From NCBI GenBank assembly GCA_033980235.1, contig CM067069.1, positions 38,067,992 to 38,131,991 of the forward strand: a stretch of 64,000 nucleotides of DNA. The letters run 5' to 3'. Positions 1 to 11,953 of this stretch are shown here, piece after piece. The notes under the pieces were generated by a model. It made no database searches. It worked only from the letters and a program-made list of their open reading frames with translations, and was not told the DNA's origin. Origin of the DNA: Diadema setosum. Lineage: Eukaryota; Echinodermata; Echinoidea; Diadematoida; Diadematidae. The position numbers and the translations under genes were made by a program. Position 1 is the stretch's first letter; each line of letters starts with the position of its first letter.

Positions 1-623
1 TAAGTGAAATGGGTCAACCTAGCCGAACTTGACTTTTTCATATTTTCTGAAAGAGCGGGTCTTCTTTTACATTTATGCTAAAATTTGGTATCATAAAACG
101 GGCAGGAAAGTGTGTTTTTTTTTTTTAGCAGTTTATCTCGAACATTTTTGGTAGAATAGTGTGATTAGGTGTGTCTTTAGAATCCCTTTTTCATTTCTGA
201 AAAACCTTGTCCACACTCTTCACTTTCAACTCTAATAACTTTTGAAAAGATAGGGCTACTGCTTTGAAAGTTGGCATTAATTATGGACAGAATGTGTTTA
301 TGAGGCATGCTTAATTTCAGTTTAATCTGATAATCCCTTCATTGTTGTTACTCTGTTGGTTTACTTCCTGTTTTTGTCCCATTCATCGCACAGCCAGCAC
401 GGTTTGGTAAATATTAAGCGCTTGAATAGACACTGTACTTCAGAGCCTCTTTTCTCAGTTCACACTTTTCCTGGGTTTGTGCTTTCTTTCCAATAACTAG
501 ATAGGTTAGGAGAGTCCATTTGATTTGATTTATACATCATTTTAAAGCTTAAAGTCTGCTCTTTCAGAATATTTTCTTAACTAAAAATTCATGTCTGGCG
601 ACTTTTTGTTTGTTTTGAGGTGC
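1..623 (-). repeat. MITE-1 copy, truncated at window edge
   Basis: Non-coding copy of a ~690-bp family seen many times here. Hallmarks are the blocks TCTATTCAAGCGCTTAAT (or its complement), GGACTCTCC and CTGGCGACTTTTTGTTTG. It ends GAGGTGCA at 623 and meets a second copy in opposite orientation. Confidence 0.85.
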
Positions 624-1283
624 AAAACGTCGCCAGATATGGATTTTCAGTTAAGGTCAGATTCTGAAAGAGCAGACTCTAAGCTTTAAAATGATGTATA
701 ACTCAATACAAATGGACTCCCCAACCTACCTAAATACTGGAAAGAAAGCAAGCACTTTGGAAAATGTGAACTGAGAAAAGAGACTCTGAACTACATGGTC
801 TATTCAAGCGTTTAATCTTTAACATCCGTGCTAGCTGTGCCATGAAAGGGACAAAACACAGGATGTAAACCACTGAAGCAACAACAATGAAGGGATTATC
901 AGATTAAACTGAAATCTAAAATGTTCTATTATCACATTCTGCCCATGATTAATGCTAACTTTCAAAGCAGTAGCGTCATCGTTTTAAAAGTTATTACACA
1001 ATAAAGTGAAGAGTGTTCAAAGGATTTCAGGACATGAAAAGCGGCCTCTAAGACAAGCCTGATCATTCTACTCTTCCACCAAAAGGGGTTGTGGAAAAAT
1101 GCTTAAAAACACACTTTCCCGTTCATGTTATGACACCAAACTGAAGAATAACGTAGAAGTACAGCTCTTTCAGAAAATATGAACACCTCAAGATTGACTT
1201 GGTTGAACCATTTCACCTTTTTTGAGTCTTCACTTAAAATCAAGGGGTGCGACTGTTTGTTTGTTTTGTGATGCACGGTGACA
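624..1283 (+). repeat. MITE-1 copy, inverted partner
   Basis: Runs from AAAACGTCGCCAG to GATGCACGGTGACA. With the copy at 1-623 it makes a head-to-head palindrome over 1.2 kb long just downstream of the LRR exon. The outer 5' TIR bases are missing at the join. Confidence 0.85.
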
Positions 1284-1430
1284 TATAGTGCTCCCCTTTC
1301 GAAATCGATTCTATTCATATTTGTCGACAATAAGTTTCAAGAGCTAAGTACAAAGTATTGCGTGGCATTTGAACTTAAAGTTTCACATTATACACGCCTT
1401 TTTTATGAAGCTATTGTGAAATGACCTTAC

Positions 1431-1592
1431 CTGACATTCAGAACCATTTTCGCTGAGGATGCTGTAGTATTCTGTGTGAAATTGCGAGTCGTGAACTGCG
1501 ACTTTGGTCAAGACAGAACTTGAACACATACCCTCCGCTAAGTCACGTGACATAGTTCTTCCAGACATCATAGATTGAATGGATAATGATCG
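1431..1592 (-). CDS. LRR exon of NLR-type receptor
   Basis: 54 codons, phase 0 at both ends. The acceptor follows a long T tract (…TTATTATCAG, intron side 1593-1613) and the donor is CAG|GTAAGG at 1430. The peptide contains RTMSRDLAEGMCSSSVLTKV followed by an F-x(4)-YYSIL segment. This alternation of hydrophobic and polar positions fits the leucine-rich repeats that follow NACHT domains in invertebrate-deuterostome NLRs. The upstream phase-0 donor of the NACHT exon matches. No stop codon is present, so the protein continues leftward. A TEYYSI string resembles a tyrosine switch motif but falls inside the repeat. Only about 270 bp of ordinary intron separates this exon from the MITE pair at the window edge. 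Confidence 0.72.
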
Positions 1593-2280
1593 CTGATAAT
1601 AAAAAAAAAAAATCGATTGATTTTAATAAACATCAATTGCCAACTGAAGAATATTGCTGGAAATGGTAGGTCTAATCGCTTTAGATATTTGGAAATATAC
1701 AAAGGCATGAAAGGAGTAGTTCATTCCATTGATCTTGTCATTTACGTTTACAAAAATTGTTAACAGTTGTGAAAAGAATACTTGCTCAATTTCGTTCGTA
1801 AAATGTCCAGCCCTATCACCAATCTCCTATTCAATATGACAATGATCAAATGTGAATGTTTCAAAGATCAATCTTCCTCGGGCGAATAGACATGCATAAG
1901 ATATATTCTTATTTTTCTCCTCATGAAATTCAAATGTTCTCTGTTACAAAGTGTTGCTTGCCCCAGTGAGAACGTTGCTATACGGCTCCAGAAACGAGAA
2001 AAAAAAGCCAAAGAATAAGATATAAACTTATCAAACCATATAACAGTCTTGCAAAAGTAGTGTTAAAAGGGAAACAATTTTAAACCATAACAATATAATT
2101 TCCCATTCAATATCTAACCGAAAGCATGCATCTATTCTTTTCAGAACCCTCATTGGGATTTGAATTGAATAAGAAATAATTTTGCACCGAGTTATTCCAT
2201 GCGAAAGACGGAATTGCGTCGTCATTAAATGTATACTACTTGAGGCTTTTGAAATCAATAATTCCAGATGTATCACTCAC

Positions 2281-3869
2281 CACTTGGTTATTCTGTACCA
2301 TGAACACAACTCCTGACTGTGTATGCTCTGGCAAACTCCGTGATAGTGTATATTCGTCCCATTGTTCCCCCACCGCTCGGGTGGCTTTTTCAGTATGGCA
2401 TTCAAAGGCAACGTCAACACAGAACTCCTTGTCACCTTCCTTTGTCAAACTGTGGATGATATCAAGCCCTGGTTCTTCTCCTAAAGATGAGGTGAAGTAG
2501 AGTAGATAACGAAACTCCTGAAATCGAGAAAGAAGTTTGTCCTTCAGGTTGTTGTAGGTGGCACGATCATAGTTGTTGTTGTTGTTGTTGTTGCTGTTGT
2601 TGTTTGGGATACTTGGAGTACGAATCGTGTGCCGATCATGGGAATATGTATTCGTAACATGTACCGCTGCAATGTATTGCTGGAACAATGGGTGGGGAAA
2701 AGAAACCGCTGACTCAACTGAGGATGGCTCCGTACTGAAGGCATCTGTCTCTCTGGTCAAAACTCCGACTCTACAGCATGTTTCCATGGCATCTCGACAC
2801 TCTTCGAATTGGTCTTCAGGAAATGAAAAATTCCTGTCCAATAAACCGTACAGTGCTATTTGACTTATGTCTTCAATAGCCTTACTAGCTTCAATGGCAA
2901 CTTCATCTACGTTCTGTTTCTGTTGATTTTCGCACAATTTCGATGCGTAGTGTTCTTTCAGAAAAGAAATCAATTCCCCAAAAAATTTCGATATGGTATG
3001 CATTTTCATAATTTCTTTTCGTTTCTCGGCACTGAATGTCTCCCACATCAGACAGAGCATTGCGCAGTAAATGGGGACCGGGGCCATGTTCAATCGGATG
3101 ACATAATTTTCTTCCATAAAACTGATCAAACTTTCTGCAAGAGCGCCATTCTTTCTAATTCGAAAGTACCTCCTGATATAAGTTGAAGCGTTTTCCTTGT
3201 TAAATCCTGCGATACCTATACGTGAGTAAGCATCGGGAAAATCATTGGTCAGTGCCAAATCACATGTCTCCCACTCCCTTAACGTCACAATTACTTTGCA
3301 TGATTTACATATTTCTGATATCAGAGTGTCAATGATGTCAATGCTGTTTCTGTCCGCTTTGTTCCCTTTGTACTGGTCGAAGCCATCAAATATCATAAGA
3401 ACTTTACCAGGATTTTCTGAGATGAAGTGGCCTATCTGCCGTGGTGTTGCAGTATTTGAATTAGTGAGATATCTTTCCACAATACTACCAATAATTTTCT
3501 CGACAGTGGCGCCTCGAAATGGAATTACAAGCAACATTTGCAGATCCCGGAGAATCCGTTCCTGGCACCAGTCCCAGGCGATTTTAGCGCAGAGAGTTGT
3601 CTTGCCTACACCTCTTGTACCGTGGATCAGAATGCGCTTTGGAAACACTTCAGTTTCCTCGTTGATGAAAAGATCCTCGTAAGTCACTGGTGTTTTATCC
3701 GTTTTACTGAGGCTCAGATTAGTATAAATTTCATCTAATTCAACACGATCCACAAAGTTTAGTGTGCCGACAGGGACCTTGCGTCGCGCCTCACGGTAAT
3801 ACGCTTTCAACTCTTCTGTGCATTGCTGTACTTGTTCCTCTGTAAGAGGTGATGGCTCATGTGATGATT
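2281..3869 (-). CDS. NACHT NTPase exon (about 530 aa)
   Basis: Single large exon with acceptor TTCTTCACTTCCAAG before 3869 (phase 1) and donor GTG|GTGAGT at 2280 (phase 0). Exon residues 1-60 form an acidic linker typical of NLR-family proteins just before the NTPase (CTEELKAYYREARRKV; DEIYTNLSL). Walker A is GTRGVGK at residues 84-90, followed by TT. Walker B is LMIFDGFDQ around 158-166, where the usual final Glu of DGxDE is Gln. VIVTLREW near 193-200 fits sensor 1. The downstream MAPVPIYCAMLCLMWE stretch is the conserved helical/winged-helix P-x-P region. The C-terminal 70 residues (FRYLLYF…GVVFMV) lead into the LRRs. NACHT proteins use ATP-dependent oligomerisation for innate immune signalling. 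An Asn run encoded by a GTT-type repeat (plus 2572-2600) lies in the winged-helix part. Identification as NACHT is firm; the fusion to Ig exons is inferred from phase and order. Confidence 0.9.
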
Positions 3870-3904
3870 CTTGGAAGTGAAGAAAACAGATGAAAAAGTC
3901 ATTG

Positions 3905-3907
<3 letters not shown>

Positions 3908-3940
<33 letters not shown>
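3908..3940. repeat. (TA)n microsatellite
   Basis: Pure TA run about 40 nt on the intron side of the NACHT exon acceptor, directly against the end of a MITE-1 copy. Confidence 0.95.
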
Positions 3941-3943
<3 letters not shown>

Positions 3944-4447
3944 CCATGCATCACAAAACCAACAAAAAATAGCCAGACATAGACTTTTAGAGGGCAGATT
4001 CTTAAAGAGCATAGGATGTAAACCACTGGAGCAACAACAGTGAAGGGATAATCAGATTAAGCGGAAATTATGCATGTTCTATCAACACATTCTGTCCATG
4101 ATTAATGCCAACTTTCAAAGCAGTAGAGTTATCTTTTCAAATTTATTTGACTTGAAAGTGAAGAGTGTGTAAAGGATTTCAAAAAATAAATGAAAAGGGG
4201 ACTCTCAGACATACCTGATCATTATATCCCCCCCCCCAAAAAAAAAAGATTCCAGAAAAACTGCTGTAACCACATTTTCCCATTCATATTATGATCCCGA
4301 ATTAAAAAATAATGTAGAAGAAGGATAGCTCTTTCAGAAAATATGAAAAATTCAAGATTGACTCGGTTGACCCATTTCACCTTTTTTGACTCCTCATGTA
4401 AAATCAAGGGGTGCGACTTTTTGTTCGTTTTGTGATGCATGGTCACA
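3939..4447 (+). repeat. MITE-1 copy, shortened
   Basis: Starts TGACCATGCATCACAAAACC and ends GATGCATGGTCACA. It is about 180 bp shorter than full length: after ~65 bp it skips to the block beginning AGGATGTAAACCACTGGAG. It lies in the intron before the NACHT exon. Confidence 0.85.
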
Positions 4448-6880
4448 TATGAAAGGAAAAGAATGGATATTAAGTTTATGATTTTATTTTCATTTTTTGC
4501 AAAAGATTGCCGAAAAAGCCTGAAAAACTCATTCAATGTCGCCATTTGATCGTGCAAATGAAAATTCAGTAGCATTACTGTCTATTGTTCTAACTCAGTC
4601 ATGCATAATATGATCAATGTGCATCAAGTGAAAGAAGAGAGGTATATCTTTCTATTCATGCACATCTCATAAAGCAAATATATGATTATGATGCAAAGAA
4701 TTGCAATGAAACTTAGTTTTGTTTTGTTTTTTGTTTTTTTTTTTCTGGGACACGCTGTATTATTTATCACGAAAGTCAGCACGTGTGAAAAAAAAAACAA
4801 ACAAACTATGTCTTGAAAAAAGGTTAAAGTTTTCAAATGAATGTGTCCTGGTTGCTTTTAAATATCAAAGATGAAACTATTCTAGAGATGGCTGGTGAAA
4901 AACAATTTAACTAAATCACCAGTTGGCACAAACTGTATAACCTAAGTTTATACTGTAGCATCTTTTATGTGTCCAGATTTGAACGGATTTGACTTTGGTA
5001 TAGAGCCAAGATACCCTTTCCCAAGTAAAATTAGTTATGATATCTATTAAACTTCTTCAGTGGGATACATAAATATTTAACTGATATCAACACTAGTTTC
5101 ATGTTGCAAGTAATCGCAAGCTAAATTCAGCTGATTTGTCAACTGTTTGTTTCTTTCTTTTTTTGACTTACTTCAGTGTTGGGTGTTAGGGTGTGTGCGG
5201 GCGTGTGTGTTTTCAGCTTGTGTCTGTAATTACGTATGTGTATAAGTTTGTATTATTAATATTATTATTATTATTATTATTATTGTTGATCAATAAACTC
5301 GTAAAATTGCAGAGTCTCGTACTTGATAGCTTGATTGACTGACGTTTCTGTATTAAATTCAAAACACGGTGCCTACAGCATATATTATGCTCGATTTTTT
5401 TTTTTTTTACATATAAAAAAATGTTTCACCCTAAAACGCGCAGAAAGTATTAAAGTATTACGCGTAAAGCATAGTGCATTTCCCCGATCCATCCATACGC
5501 TACACACACGCCCTATACAGCTACATGCACAAGGCAGCGTCTAGGCTACGTACTACCAGTATTAGTACTTTGGAGTATAATAGCCCGACCAGACGCCGTG
5601 CGACAGCGACTGGGCTGCGCCAGTTAGTATACTACAAGTAGGTTGTATGCCTATAGCTATAATACACAGTACCTATTGAACTTTAGTAGCAACGCAGCAG
5701 ACGCCTACGGCTACCTGATGACTACTCGAGAGAGAAAAAAAAACACACTTTGATGATAATTGTAGGTAAATTTAACACTGGACGTTTTGTCACAATACCC
5801 ATTTTGTTTTTCGTACGTCTATCTCACTCATACTGAAGCAACAGAAACATACTCAAGCTATTTGACTTTATGAGCTCCTTCCAGTAGGCCTGTCGTTCCC
5901 TGTGGAGGAAGCAATGGATTTAATTGTCGCTCAGCAACGGCACGCAACTATGCAGCGCACTGCGAGCACTTGTCTTACGCGCTGCGGTGTTAACAGGGAT
6001 AGCAAGATATGCACAATTGGTGCAGAAGACGTAAAGGCCAAGCACTGTAATATCTTAGCAAACCGCAACTTTTGATAAAACTATACCTGAAAAGATAAAG
6101 AAAAAAAAACGTTTCCGTTTCCTATCGACAAGTAGGAACCATCGTTACATGAATTCTAAGCTAAACTCATATACTTTCAGAATCCGCCCGAAGAAATTGA
6201 TGCCATACTCCAGTAAAATTTGACAAGCCTTCGATTATACACCGAGCCCTCGAAATCGGGGAAGAAATCCTCCTAGGGAAAATGAAAACATGGATACTTT
6301 AATGCCAAAAAGGCTACCCTTCCCTCTCATAGAATAATTGCAAATCTATAGTATCATTGTACGCAAAACATTTTACAGTTTCAAAATCCGCCCGAAAGTT
6401 TTCGAAAAAAGAAAAGGACTTGATTCGCATAATTACAGTCAATTCATCAAAAAGCGCTATTTCCGATGATCACTTACCGTGTAAAACGGGTTCGAGAGGG
6501 GCGTGCGGAGCAGATGCGCGCAACTTTTCCATCGGATGATAGTTATGATTCCTATTTATCACATCCAGATTTTCTATCATGTGATTCAAACATTTTTTTT
6601 TCAGAGAAATCACATCAATCATATAAAGAAATTGTCTGTTGTAAAACAGATAAGTAGTAAATTGCGATAAAAATCGGGCACTAAGTTTACAGTACTTCTC
6701 GAGACTTCGGAAACTTTTTTTTTCTTCTGATTTTTAAATGAAGATATTGTATTCATCATACACAGATATTCTGTTAAAAACAGATAAACTGTAAACCGCA
6801 TGAACAATTTAGAGCAAATTTCTCAAGTTCTCAAGACCCTGCTGCAGGCACTTTTCTGTGTTTTTTTTAATATACATTCA
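4448..6880. other. Intron with no recognised feature
   Basis: AT-rich with poly-T runs and a TTA microsatellite at 5251-5285. Short open frames on both strands lack domain signatures or paired splice sites. Nothing supports an exon here. Confidence 0.6.
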
Positions 6881-7786
6881 TATTTTTTCTATAAGTATAG
6901 GCAATGAGTATACACCACATACGAAAACGCACTTAATGAATAAAAATCCTACGCTTAACCTCCCGGCATGAGCGGCTCCGTAATTCCTTCGGACGTGGTC
7001 TTTTTTTTTTTTCATTTCCCCGCCATAGATACTTTTTGCCACGTTCATGATACAAAATTCAATCAAAACTTAATCAATGAATCTATCATGTATATATACA
7101 CTGCATATGTTGCCTACAATATCACAAAATTGCTTCTTTGTAAATGACAGAAAAGCTGCTATTCAACTCTTTGCCATGAACGAAAAGAAAGACATAAACA
7201 TTTCCCTCAACAAATATCATTTGAAAATAGCGTTTTTCTGAAATACATGCATAAGTCATAGTTGGATGAACTCTCTTTGCGGATCAACTCACCTGGATCT
7301 TCCACTGTACAGTATCTGTCTGCTTCTCCGTCTTAATATTTTTTCTATAAGTGTAGGCAATGAGTATACACCACATACGAAAACGCACTTAATGAATACA
7401 AATCCTACGCTTAACCTCCCGGCATTATCGGCTCCGTAATTCCTTCGGACGTGGTCTTTTTTTTTTTTCATTTCCCCGCCATAGAGACTTTTTGCCACGT
7501 TCATGATACAAAATTCAATCAAAACTTAATCAATGAATCTATCATGTATATATACACTGCATATGTTGCCTACAATATCACAAAATTGCTTCTTTGTAAA
7601 TGACAGAAAAGCTGCTATTCAACTCTCTGCCATGAACAAAAAGAAAGACATAAACATTTCCCTCAACAAATATCATTTGAAAATAGTGTTTTTCTGAAAT
7701 ACATGCATAAGTCATAGTTGGATGAACTCTCTTTGCGGATCAACTCACCTGGATCTTCCACTGTACAGTATCTGTCTGCTTCTCCG
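6881..7786 (-). repeat. 450-bp tandem duplication (two units)
   Basis: Units 6881-7330 and 7337-7786 align end to end with scattered substitutions (for example ATGAGCGG versus ATTATCGG). The right end of each unit contains the last ~38 nt and GTGAGT donor of the cytoplasmic exon. Only the second unit adjoins the rest of that exon, so the first carries an orphan donor. Confidence 0.9.
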
Positions 7787-7835
7787 CCTGATCGTTTTGT
7801 TTGACGGTGTCTAAAAACGGGATTCCAGCCACTTC
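7749..7835 (-). CDS. Small cytoplasmic-linker exon
   Basis: 29 codons, phase 1-1. The acceptor is a good pyrimidine tract ending TTGTGTTTCATAG (intron side from 7836) and the donor is CCAG|GTGAGT at 7748. The peptide is basic then acidic: SGWNPVFRHRQTKRSGGEA followed by DRYCTVEDP. A juxtamembrane basic cluster fits a position just inside the membrane. DRYCTV is a Tyr-x-x-Val site that could be phosphorylated (inference). Its phases match the TM exon upstream and the NACHT exon downstream. An open frame extends upstream of the acceptor as a hydrophobic stretch, which is read here as the intron's T-rich tract, not as coding. The last ~38 nt and donor are repeated at 7293-7330 by a local duplication. 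Confidence 0.6.
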
Positions 7836-8130
7836 CTATGAAACACAACAACAATGACACGAGCATAATCACCAGCAACATCATTAATGTACTCATAACG
7901 AGAAACATAGCTCGATATTCATAAATTTAATAAGGTGAATTACATTTCTGGAAAGCTTTTTGATTACTTCTCTAGGAATTTAAATAATTAAGTTTCAGAA
8001 GGTGAAAGCGTTTCTATGAAGAGATGGTGTTTTGAGACCCTTTTCTGACCACCAGAACCCGATCTGACGGCGAAATTTCGGGGACCAAAATTATGACGTC
8101 ACGCAAGGAACGAACCAGCCCTGCGCTGAT

Positions 8131-8328
8131 GCGCTGTTGCTACACATTTCAGCGAGGTATCTCCCTAAACAAAGGAGATACGTGAATTTTGTTGCGCTGT
8201 TGCTACACACTTCAGCGAGGTATCTCCCTTAATCTTAAACAAAGGAGGTACGTAAACTTTGTTGCGCTTTTGCTACACATTTCAGCGAGGTATCTCCCTT
8301 AAACAAAGGAGGTAAGTGAACTTTGTTA
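8131..8328. repeat. Three-unit minisatellite, 63-70 bp
   Basis: Units begin at 8131, 8194 and 8264 with GCGCTGTTGCTACAC (third copy GCGCTTTTGC) and include CAGCGAGGTATCTCCCT and AAACAAAGGAG. Each unit has internal dyad symmetry around TATCTCC…GGAGATA. Confidence 0.85.
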
Positions 8329-8846
8329 CATTTAATTTTCGTAGATTTTTACTTATTGAATCTTGCTTAGAACTTAAAAAAATAATACAGTTGTCTTTTT
8401 AGACATTTACTTGTGCTTTTGTGCCTTATAGTCTCGACTCTCGAACAGTCGGTATCTGCTAACTCGTGCTAGAACTAGTAGAAGCTTGTAGCAGAGTCCT
8501 AATGACTCCTATAGGTACCTAATTGGTAAATAAGACTGTTCAGATTCTAAACCGAAATAGGGTAGGCCTGCATTGAATACATACCTAACGTTATATATAG
8601 ATCTAGGTAAATGGTTCAGTTTCACTTTTGTAGTTTTACATTTCCTTTACAAAAACTGACGCAGGCAAATAGAATCTCTAGAGGGGCTCTAATATTCGAC
8701 CTATAGATTACACATGTTAGGTCCTCGAGTATGTGAGCTCTAAGGTTAGCTTCATCTAGAGTAGGCGTTTAGCGTGCGTGAATGAAAAAATGCGAGAGAC
8801 TGCGACGTGACAGAATCAACCATTCTTTTTGTAATTTTCAATAGAG

Positions 8847-9002
8847 TTGATAGGTAAACTACCCTACATCAACGTGAAAATGAGCACTAAATGGATCAGC
8901 ATTTTAGTAGTAGCCATCATAAAAGAATCATAGGCGTTAAACCTATACATACTCGCAGTGCTCATTTTTACGTCGATGTAACGTTAGGGCAATTTATCAA
9001 TC
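8847..9002. repeat. Imperfect inverted repeat, ~42-46-bp arms
   Basis: The left arm ends ACGTGAAAATGAGCACT (8888) and the right arm starts AGTGCTCATTTTTACGT (8957), with about 68 bp between. It could fold as a stem-loop or be a small MITE remnant. Confidence 0.7.
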
Positions 9003-9724
9003 AGTTTCAATTAAAACATTTCGATTGAAGATTATTGTTTTTGGTATCAGGAATACAAAAATGAACCATGTCTTACGGGCTTCTGTTCCCAATTTAATTG
9101 CTGTTGGCGACTGGCGGCCAGCTAGAATGCATCCACTGAACTAGCTTTATATGAGCTAGTAGTAGTGCGGTGCTCAACCCAGCTGCTCGCGTACTTAAGT
9201 AGCTAGTAACCAATTAAGGAGATATGTACTAGTAGACCTGAGGGCACGTTTACACCGAGCACGGTAATGGCAATTCTCATGATTTTTGCTGTGGTGCGCC
9301 AAAGGGAATCATGTCTGGGTCTGTTACGAAAAAATAGTAGTTCTGCACAAAATCACCAAAAAGGTTATTCTTATGTCAAAATCAACAGCAACCAATCATC
9401 AGTCGAAGTTTAATTTTGTAAAAGAATTATTACCGCGGAAGTCAAATTGTTACAGAACCAGACATGGTTCCTTTTAGCGCAGCATAGCAAAAACAGGCCC
9501 GTTGATTGCACTTACCTTTTTTTTCTTTTTTTTTTGTAACCAAGAGAGAGAGAGAGAGAGATATCAGTAAAGAAATTAACTCATGGATAACCAATAACTT
9601 ATTTCGGTCAGAATTCCCTACACTTCTGGAATCAGTGGCAATAGATGACTATCGTTCCATTCTGCTTGGGGATTACAACATACATGACCATTGTAAAGGG
9701 TCTATTCAAGCGCTTAACCCTTTA

Positions 9725-11953
9725 AGGGGGTATCTCACTGAGCTGCGAACGTTTGCGAACGTAGCGAATTTGGGATTTCGCCAGGGTTCGTAAAGGGTTG
9801 CAAAAGGTTCGTTAACAGTCGCAAGAAAGTTCGCAAACGGTTTTTATTGTCGCAAACAGTTTTTCTTGTCGCAAAAAAATTTTGAACATGTTCAAAATTT
9901 ATTTGCGAACCTTTGCGAATTTGTATTTTCGCTAACAAATGCAAACATTCGCAAAACACTTGTAATCGCAAACGGTCGTAATACGGTGTCGCTAACATAT
10001 TTGATTCGCCACTGCTAGCGAACAAGTAACCATATGGTTCCTATATAAAAGCTTCTGAAACAGACATGGTTCCACTCTAAGAAAGTTCTTGAAGCTCTTG
10101 ACATCTCCATCATGTAATTGCTGCAAGTCTGTCCTCTGCAATCACTCTCTGACCCAAACAGTCTTTCTTTTCTTCTTCCTTTCTTGTTTTTCTTCATTTT
10201 ATTTCTCTTATGCTGCACAATAGCTGTAGCAGCAGCCTGACAAAGCAGCTCTTCAAGGATAGCAACACTTTGAGCCTCTTCTTGGCAGAAATTTATTTCC
10301 ATATACTGGAAATCCATCTTGAACGGTTGTCACAAGAGATCTGAATTCAGTGGAAGGTTTTACGTTCGTTTTATGGGTCTGACTATACATAATCGCCTGG
10401 TACTTTTCTAGGTCCAAGAACATTCTCAAAATTGTCACAAAGGATTTGCAAACACTTGCTAATATTTGCAAAACTGTCGCTAACATTTGCAAAATTGTCG
10501 CTAACATTTGCTAACATTCGCTAATAGTCGCCATCTGTGTTTATTTATTTATTTATTTATTTATTTATTGAAACATATTTATACAGGATAAAAACGATCA
10601 GCTAAGAGCTGTTTTACATCGAAGTCCTGTGTAAAAACAATGCATTTTCCTGCACAGGGGATACATGTATATACTATAAAAGAGAGACCATCAAAAAGCG
10701 AGAAAAAAAAAATCATTTTCAACGGATTTAGAACAAAAAGTAGTGCCGGACTGGGATACAAATGCACAATTCGTTTAAAAAAAATGAAAAATGCTAAGTT
10801 TTGGAGTATATTCTGCCCACTATTCAAACCAAACAGAATCAATACACACAAGACTGAAACACGCAGTTTTCAGCAACCCCATTTATACAACACCAGACAC
10901 TCGGTCAAGCCTACAGTTCACACACGGCACACTCACTTACACACGCGCACACACACACACGCGCACACACACACGCGCACACACACACATACACACACAC
11001 ACACACACAATTACACACGCACACCATCAACAGACACACCACACACAAAACTCACTCGAGCACACACTCGCACCACATGCAGTGATACATACAAGATGAC
11101 ATATCACAGGCAAATACTCACACAAACAATGCACACATACAATACACATTCTAGAAACACAACGTAATATACATTAATACGACACTGGCGATGGCATTAT
11201 ACATGTACATAAACGTGTCAAATAAAAAAAAAATGCGATACAACAACCTCCATTTCTATGAATAGGCCTACTAAAATACAGAGATGAAAATGTGTGGTAG
11301 GTGACTGGTAAAAGGTGACAGCCCGGCAGTTCAAAATAACCATTATAACAATTAATCAATCAATCATTGAAAATATAAAATCGTACTTAATGAAATATCC
11401 GAGGAATCCCCGTGCAGGAAAAGCTCACAAAATTCAAATAAAGGAAAAAAAGTTTACAATCAGCATTGGATATACAAATACACGACATTAGGCAAAACAA
11501 ATATGTAGTGACGGCTGTATACATACATTTCAAGGCATTGAATAACTAAGAACTGCTATTTCACAATATATGTCTTAAAAAAAGTACGTTTGTAAAACCT
11601 TTTAAAAGTCAAAAGAGTTGGTGCATTTTGTAATTCAGTGGGAAGAGAATTCCAGGCAATGGAGCCCGAGTATCTGAAAGATTGTTTAAACATTTCAATG
11701 TTTGGCTTCGGTAATACTACATTTAACGAATTTGCATTTCTTGTGTTTAGGCCATGTCTAAGCTGAGTGTTTCGCAAATACTTTCGCAAACGTTCGCCCA
11801 AGTGTTGCTAACTGCCGCTAAACATCGCTAAAAGTCGCTAGCTGTCGCTAATGGCAGAAGCGAACCTTGATTTTTCGCAAACGTTCGTCAGAAAAGTTGG
11901 CGAATCTCAAATTCGCTACGTTCGCAAACGTTCGCCGCTCAGTGAGATACCAG
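9725..11953. mobile_element. TIR element rich in CGCAAA/CGCTAA motifs, host of a LINE
   Basis: The left end AGGGGGTATCTCACTGAGC and the right end GCTCAGTGAGATACCAG are inverted, and the match continues through GCGAACGTTTGCGAACGTAG for over 40 bp. The interior is dense in short CGCAAAC and CGCTAAC variants. The flanks are CTTTA on both sides (9720-9724, 11954-11958), which restores a continuous MITE-1 sequence, so CTTTA is the probable target duplication. There is no transposase frame. A LINE 3' end sits inside at about 10540-11770. Confidence 0.75.
10540..11770 (-). pseudogene. 5'-truncated LINE, C-terminal RT remnant and 3' UTR
   Basis: On the minus strand 11556-11770 encodes the end of a LINE ORF2: LRHGLNTRNANSLNVVLPKP, SGSIAWNSLPTELQNA and LLTFKRFYKRTF, the W-N-S-L-P and F-K pattern of CR1/L2-like elements. 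The 3' UTR runs to a (TTTA)n tail at 10540-10569. A (CA)n tract (10940-11011) interrupts the UTR. Both edges meet CGCAAA-rich sequence of the host TIR element. Confidence 0.75.

Noticed and set aside
1455..1475. TEYYSI as an ITSM-type tyrosine switch
   Set aside because: It matches T-x-Y-x-x-I but lies inside a leucine-rich repeat after NACHT, where the tyrosines fit the repeat pattern.
7836..7908. Second transmembrane helix upstream of the cytoplasmic exon (open frame MFLVMSTLMMLLVIML…)
   Set aside because: The hydrophobic frame coincides with the T-rich tract before a strong acceptor (TTTCATAG) whose phase fits the neighbouring exons. A second helix would also place NACHT outside the cell.
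8093..8104. CRE-like TGACGTCA sites at 8.09 kb and 15.69 kb as promoters
   Set aside because: Both lie in similar flanking sequence and in introns, so they are more likely part of a shared repeat; no transcription start is indicated.
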